Assembly (NCBI GenBank): GCA_938021455.1 | Contig: CALIGP010000307.1 | Span: 1-9,499, forward strand | Reading direction: 5' to 3' | Length of the DNA: 9,499 nucleotides | DNA from: an uncultured Lewinella sp. | Lineage (GTDB): Bacteria; Bacteroidota; Bacteroidia; Chitinophagales; Saprospiraceae | Shown here: positions 6,571 to 9,499 of the stretch, in pieces | Position numbering within the stretch: position 1 is the first letter of the stretch | How the letters are laid out: every line of letters begins with the position of its first letter | The notes under the pieces: model-generated | Seen by the model: the letters and a program-made list of their open reading frames with translations, nothing else | The model's database searches: none | What the model was told of the DNA's origin: nothing | Made by a program: the position numbers and the translations under genes

Positions 6571-8457
6571 ATGCAGCATTTTTCTCTATTTAGCCTCTTC
6601 TTTCTCCTTCTATCCATCCCGGCTCTCGCCCAGTCTCCGTCGCTGACGACCACGGCGGATGAGGTGGTGGTTACTGGCAGTCGATTCTCCCGGTCTCTGG
6701 CCAATAGCCCGCAGCGGGTGACCATAATTGACTCGACTGCAATTGCTCAATCGGCGGATTTGGCCCAGCTGCTCTCAGAGCAAGCGGGCATCGTCATTAA
6801 CGGTGCGTACAGCAACCCCGGCAAAGACAAATCTCTATTCCTGCGTAATGGGGCCAACCAGTTTACGCTGATCCTGATCGACGGGCAGCCGCTCCTGGAC
6901 CCTTCTTCCCTGGGCGGAGCGGTGGACCTGCGCTTACTCTCCCTGGCGGGCATTGAGCGAATTGAAATCCTTAGGGGCGCCAGATCTTTACTCTACGGCT
7001 CCGACGCAGTGGCCGGAGTCATTAACCTGATCACGAAGAAAAACACTGCTTCCGATCCCTTCACCCTGCACCTGCGCGCCGCCGCCCAAACGCTCAACAC
7101 CTTTGAGGGAAGCGCTACCCTCTCCGGCAGCACTGAAAAACTGGACTATCAGCTCGGCTACGAGCACTATCAAACGGACGGCCTAAGCGAAGCCCTCGAA
7201 CCAGAAAACAGCCCCCTACCCTTCAGCAAGGACGGCGCCCAGCGCCAAACCCTGACCGCTAGCCTCACTTATCGCCCCAACGAATACCTGACCCTCCGCC
7301 CTAGCCTTCGCCTGGCTTCTTTTGATGGCGACTACGATGGCGGTAGTTTCCAGGACGCCGATAACACCTACACCAACGAGCTACTCGCCCCCGGGCTTTC
7401 TGCTGATTATACGCGCGGAGACAATAGCCTCGGTGCCCGTTTCAACTACGCCCAAACTGACCGAAAATTCAATAGTGCCTTCGGCACTTTTACCGGACTC
7501 GGCCGTGCCGCCCAGGCAGAGATCTTTGGCGTCCACCGTTTCACAGACCGAGCTACTCTTACCGCTGGCGTTCAGCTGCGAGACGAGGCCCTTGGCCGCG
7601 AAGACGAGCAGCCCGACACGCTCTCCACCACCACCATCAGCCCCTACCTCTTACTGAACTTGACGATCGCCGAAGACCTGCTACTGGAAGCTGGCTACCG
7701 CTACAACAACCATTCTGAATTCGGTGGGCAAAGCAATTTCTCGTTAGCCTTTGGCGTCAACAGCACGGACCATTGGAGCAGCCGCCTTAACCTGGCTTCT
7801 GCCTTCCAGAGCCCAACCCTCGACCAGCTCGCGGGGCCTTTTGGCGCTAACCCGAACCTAGCCCCACAGGTTGCCACTTCCGTAGAACTGAGCACTCAGC
7901 TAGCGGACCCGAAAGGAACCTACCGCATCAATCTCTCCGCCTTCCAGCGGGAGATTAAGGACGTGATCACCTTCGACTTTGCTGCCGGTTACCAGAACCA
8001 AAATGAACTACGCGACCGGGGTATCGAGCTCGAAGGTTTCTACCAAATTAGCCCGCGATTTACCGCTAATGGTTCTCTGAGTCTGGTTAAAGGTCAACTG
8101 ACCAGTCCCGACGGAAACGGGGGAACGACGGAGACCGAAGACTTTCCCCGTCGCCCGCAAACCAGCGGCCACCTGGGGCTCACCTTCCGGGCGAAGAAGC
8201 CCTTCATGGCGAGGCTCTCCGCCCACTACACCGGCCAGCGGCCGGATGTGTTCTTCGACGAAAACTTCAGTCGCATCGATACGGAACTTGATCCCTATTT
8301 GCTCGTCAATCTTTATGCCGAATACCAGTTGTTACAAGATCGCCAGCTGACACTCTTTGCCGACGTGCGCAACCTGACGGGCACCGAATTCACGGAAGTA
8401 ACGGGCTTCAGCACGTTGGGTAGAATGATCCGGGGAGGAGTGAGGTTGAGGTTGTAG
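6571..8457 (+). CDS. btuB: TonB-dependent outer-membrane receptor, BtuB-type cobalamin importer
   Basis: The 628-residue protein (E. coli BtuB about 614) begins with a clear signal peptide: a hydrophobic core over residues 4-18 and an ALAQ cleavage region at 18-21. A TonB-box-like EVVVTGSR lies at 31-38. The plug domain covers about 45-157, with LFLRNGANQFTLILIDG at 89-105 and RGARSLLYGSDAVAGVINLI at 135-154, both typical of TonB receptors. The rest, about 160-628, has the alternating aromatic/polar pattern of a 22-strand barrel and ends in a GGVRLRL strand. It has no N-terminal carboxypeptidase-like domain of the SusC kind. Substrate assignment rests mainly on the cobalamin riboswitch upstream and on length. 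A cobinamide or other corrinoid substrate is also possible. No btuCDF or cobalamin salvage gene lies next to it in this window. The ATG at 6571 is supported by the signal peptide. Confidence 0.9.
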   Translation: MQHFSLFSLFFLLLSIPALAQSPSLTTTADEVVVTGSRFSRSLANSPQRVTIIDSTAIAQSADLAQLLSEQAGIVINGAYSNPGKDKSLFLRNGANQFTLILIDGQPLLDPSSLGGAVDLRLLSLAGIERIEILRGARSLLYGSDAVAGVINLITKKNTASDPFTLHLRAAAQTLNTFEGSATLSGSTEKLDYQLGYEHYQTDGLSEALEPENSPLPFSKDGAQRQTLTASLTYRPNEYLTLRPSLRLASFDGDYDGGSFQDADNTYTNELLAPGLSADYTRGDNSLGARFNYAQTDRKFNSAFGTFTGLGRAAQAEIFGVHRFTDRATLTAGVQLRDEALGREDEQPDTLSTTTISPYLLLNLTIAEDLLLEAGYRYNNHSEFGGQSNFSLAFGVNSTDHWSSRLNLASAFQSPTLDQLAGPFGANPNLAPQVATSVELSTQLADPKGTYRINLSAFQREIKDVITFDFAAGYQNQNELRDRGIELEGFYQISPRFTANGSLSLVKGQLTSPDGNGGTTETEDFPRRPQTSGHLGLTFRAKKPFMARLSAHYTGQRPDVFFDENFSRIDTELDPYLLVNLYAEYQLLQDRQLTLFADVRNLTGTEFTEVTGFSTLGRMIRGGVRLRL

Positions 8458-8467
8458 GAGCTAAAAA

Positions 8468-8502
8468 ACCTCTCCCCCGGCCCCACTCCGAAGGAGAGGG
8501 GT
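8468..8502 (+). repeat. Hairpin-forming intergenic repeat after btuB
   Basis: CCTCTCC at 8469-8475 pairs with GGAGAGG at 8493-8499 around a GC-rich loop of 17 nt. There is no T tract behind it, so it is a poor rho-independent terminator. Its wording (cctctcccccggcccc ... ggagaggggtgaccc) resembles short dispersed palindromes I recall from between genes in many Bacteroidota genomes; that link is from memory. Confidence 0.5.
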
Positions 8503-8591
8503 GACCCTTCGCTAAACACCTATATTCAGAGAAAAGCAGTCGAAGTAGCAGAATTGTTCTGTGTACTAATTTGTAAAAATTGGTGGCTGAA

Positions 8592-8673
8592 AGCTACGCA
8601 GTAGCCCTCCGTGCACCTCCGTGCCACCTCTGAAAACCTCCGTGGTAAATCTTTAGCTGCGCAGCAGCCCTCC
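8592..8673 (+). repeat. Direct repeat of mini-hairpins flanking a CCTCCGTG array
   Basis: The 19-mer agctacgcagtagccctcc (8592-8610) recurs as agctgcgcagcagccctcc (8655-8673), 63 bp later, with two differences. Each copy contains a 5-bp stem with a GCA loop (GCTAC/GTAGC and GCTGC/GCAGC), and the two differences are the two sides of the same base pair. Between them lie three CCTCCGTG copies and one degenerate CCTCTGAA at about 10-11-bp spacing (8606, 8616, 8627, 8637). There is no reading frame of note in the stretch. Confidence 0.7.
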
Positions 8674-8711
8674 AACATCTACAGCCTTACTTTTACACCC
8701 CAAACCTCCAT

Positions 8712-9395
8712 ATGAAAACCCTCATCCTCTTCGACATCGACGGCACGCTCCTCTTCTCCAACAAAGTAGATAGTCGCTGTTTTGCCAGCAGCTACGAAGT
8801 CATTTTCGGGCGAGCGTTCCCGACCATCGACTGGACGAAGTTCCCTGAGGTAACCGATCACGTTATTTTCCGGACGGCTTTCTACGATCATTTTGACCGA
8901 TACCCTTCGGCGGAAGAGCGAGAAACCTTTGAAGAGCATTATTTGGCGGCGCTGACGCAGGTGCGGGGGGAGAACCCTTCGGAGTTCAGGGAAGTACCTG
9001 GCGCCGCCGCCCTCTGGCGGCAACTAGAAGCAGATGATCGCTACCTGACGGGAGTTGCCACGGGTGGTTGGCAGCGGCCAGCCGCGCTCAAACTGGCGCA
9101 CGTCGGCATCCCTCCGGAACCGCCCTTCGCCGGCTACGCCAATGATAAGTTCAGCCGTCGGGATATTCTGCAGGAAGCCATTGATCTTGCCCGGAGCCAG
9201 CATGAGGTTGGTCACATCGTTTATGTCGGCGATGCCATTTGGGACGTTACCACTACGCAGGCGATGGGGCTTCCCTTAATCGGGGTCCGGCATAAGGGCG
9301 ACCACCACAAGCTGGTGTCCCTTGGCGTGAAGACCGTTATCTCGGATTATCTGGATGTGGAAGGTTTTGTAGCAGCGGCTTCAGCCGCTCGCTAG
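8712..9395 (+). CDS. HAD-superfamily phosphatase (phosphoglycolate phosphatase-like)
   Basis: The 227-residue soluble protein has the four HAD motifs in order. Motif I is FDIDGT with nucleophile D8 and acid D10. Motif II is VATGG with T117. Motif III is a lysine at 146 (NDKFSRRD). Motif IV is VYVGDAIWD with D174 and D178. The segment from about 15 to 90 is helical and fits a C1-type cap as in Gph and beta-phosphoglucomutase relatives. It should hydrolyse a small phosphorylated metabolite in the cytoplasm; the substrate cannot be read from the sequence. The ATG at 8712 lies five residues before the first core strand's DxD motif, so the start is secure. There is no obvious operon partner: btuB ends 254 bp upstream across a repeat-rich gap. 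A TACTTTTA box at 8688-8695 may be part of its promoter but lacks a TTG partner. Confidence 0.92.
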   Translation: MKTLILFDIDGTLLFSNKVDSRCFASSYEVIFGRAFPTIDWTKFPEVTDHVIFRTAFYDHFDRYPSAEERETFEEHYLAALTQVRGENPSEFREVPGAAALWRQLEADDRYLTGVATGGWQRPAALKLAHVGIPPEPPFAGYANDKFSRRDILQEAIDLARSQHEVGHIVYVGDAIWDVTTTQAMGLPLIGVRHKGDHHKLVSLGVKTVISDYLDVEGFVAAASAAR

Positions 9396-9409
9396 CAAGC
9401 GCAGCGCTA
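9374..9409 (+). other. Small hairpins at the end of the HAD gene
   Basis: AGCGGC-TTCA-GCCGCT (9374-9389) is a perfect 6-bp stem with a tetraloop inside the last codons. A second short stem, AGCG-CAG-CGCT, lies at 9398-9408 just past the stop and is followed by A rather than T. They could slow or end transcription, but there is no T tract and chance is not excluded. Confidence 0.25.
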
Positions 9410-9485
9410 AAAACATTAATCTCATCCTTGTCACAACAGAGATTCATTGCAATAATCACGGCGCACAAGAAAACAACCTTTTGTC

Positions 9486-9499
9486 ATGTCTCGAACAGG
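9486..9499 (+). CDS. Possible start of next gene (3' partial, 4 codons)
   Basis: An ATG at 9486 opens the frame MSRT... to the window edge, after an AT-rich 90-bp gap in which no other gene fits. Too little is present to judge function or even to be sure it is coding. Confidence 0.2.

Noticed and set aside
5953..6725. Minus-strand open frames across the riboswitch and leader (5953-6174, 5991-6272, 6235-6534, 6444-6725)
   Set aside because: They run antisense to the cobalamin riboswitch or to the btuB signal peptide, overlap each other, and show no domain.
7322..7657. Plus-strand open frame of 111 codons inside btuB
   Set aside because: It is out of frame within the barrel-coding region; its serine/threonine/proline-rich translation looks like a frame shadow.
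8606..8673. CRISPR-like repeat-spacer pattern
   Set aside because: The units are only about 10 bp with no unique spacers and the 19-bp repeat occurs just twice; no cas gene is near.
8688..8695. TACTTTTA as a full promoter for the HAD gene
   Set aside because: It fits the -7 consensus except for the last base, but there is no TTG at 17-23 nt upstream, so it is mentioned only in the gene entry.
8679..9023. Minus-strand open frame of 114 codons opposite the HAD gene
   Set aside because: The plus strand encodes all four HAD motifs over the same bases; the antisense product has no recognisable feature.

Overview
The window looks like chromosomal DNA of a member of the Bacteroidota, most likely a Saprospirales/Lewinella-type marine or environmental bacterium. 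This is inferred from an SprB-like repeat protein with a type IX secretion (T9SS) C-terminal sorting domain, a combination of PKD, cohesin-like and dockerin-like modules typical of that group, the absence of clear Shine-Dalgarno sequences, and candidate promoters of the Bacteroidota TTG / TAnnTTTG type. No mobile element, CRISPR array, rRNA or tRNA gene was seen.

Layout. (1) 1-3900 (+): the 3' part (1299 codons) of a large secreted modular protein whose start lies outside the window. It has an alternating array of two cysteine-containing Ig-like modules of the SprB type (A-B-A-B-A-B-A-B), then a PKD domain, a cohesin-like domain, a short beta-rich linker, a dockerin-like pair, a second cohesin-like region and a T9SS sorting tail. 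(2) 3901-4206: a convergent intergenic region rich in hairpins, with a strong terminator and a 16-bp perfect inverted repeat that has a third, imperfect copy. (3) 4207-5229 (-): mnmH (selU), tRNA 2-selenouridine synthase. (4) 5376-5972 (-): an RDD-family membrane protein. (5) 5973-6570: a divergent region holding the RDD promoter on the minus strand and, on the plus strand, a cobalamin riboswitch followed by a leader of about 230 nt. (6) 6571-8457 (+): a TonB-dependent receptor of the BtuB type, assigned to vitamin B12 uptake from its fold signatures and the riboswitch. (7) 8458-8711: intergenic DNA with three repeat-like elements, including a pair of tiny hairpins that differ by a compensatory base pair. 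(8) 8712-9395 (+): a HAD-superfamily phosphatase. (9) A possible next gene starts at 9486 and runs off the end.

The genes do not form one pathway. The only clear regulatory unit is riboswitch plus btuB: when B12 is plentiful, the riboswitch should reduce synthesis of its outer-membrane importer. The least explained material is in the intergenic DNA: the inverted-repeat region at 3960-4157, the possible expression platform just before the btuB start codon, and the covarying mini-hairpin element at 8592-8673.
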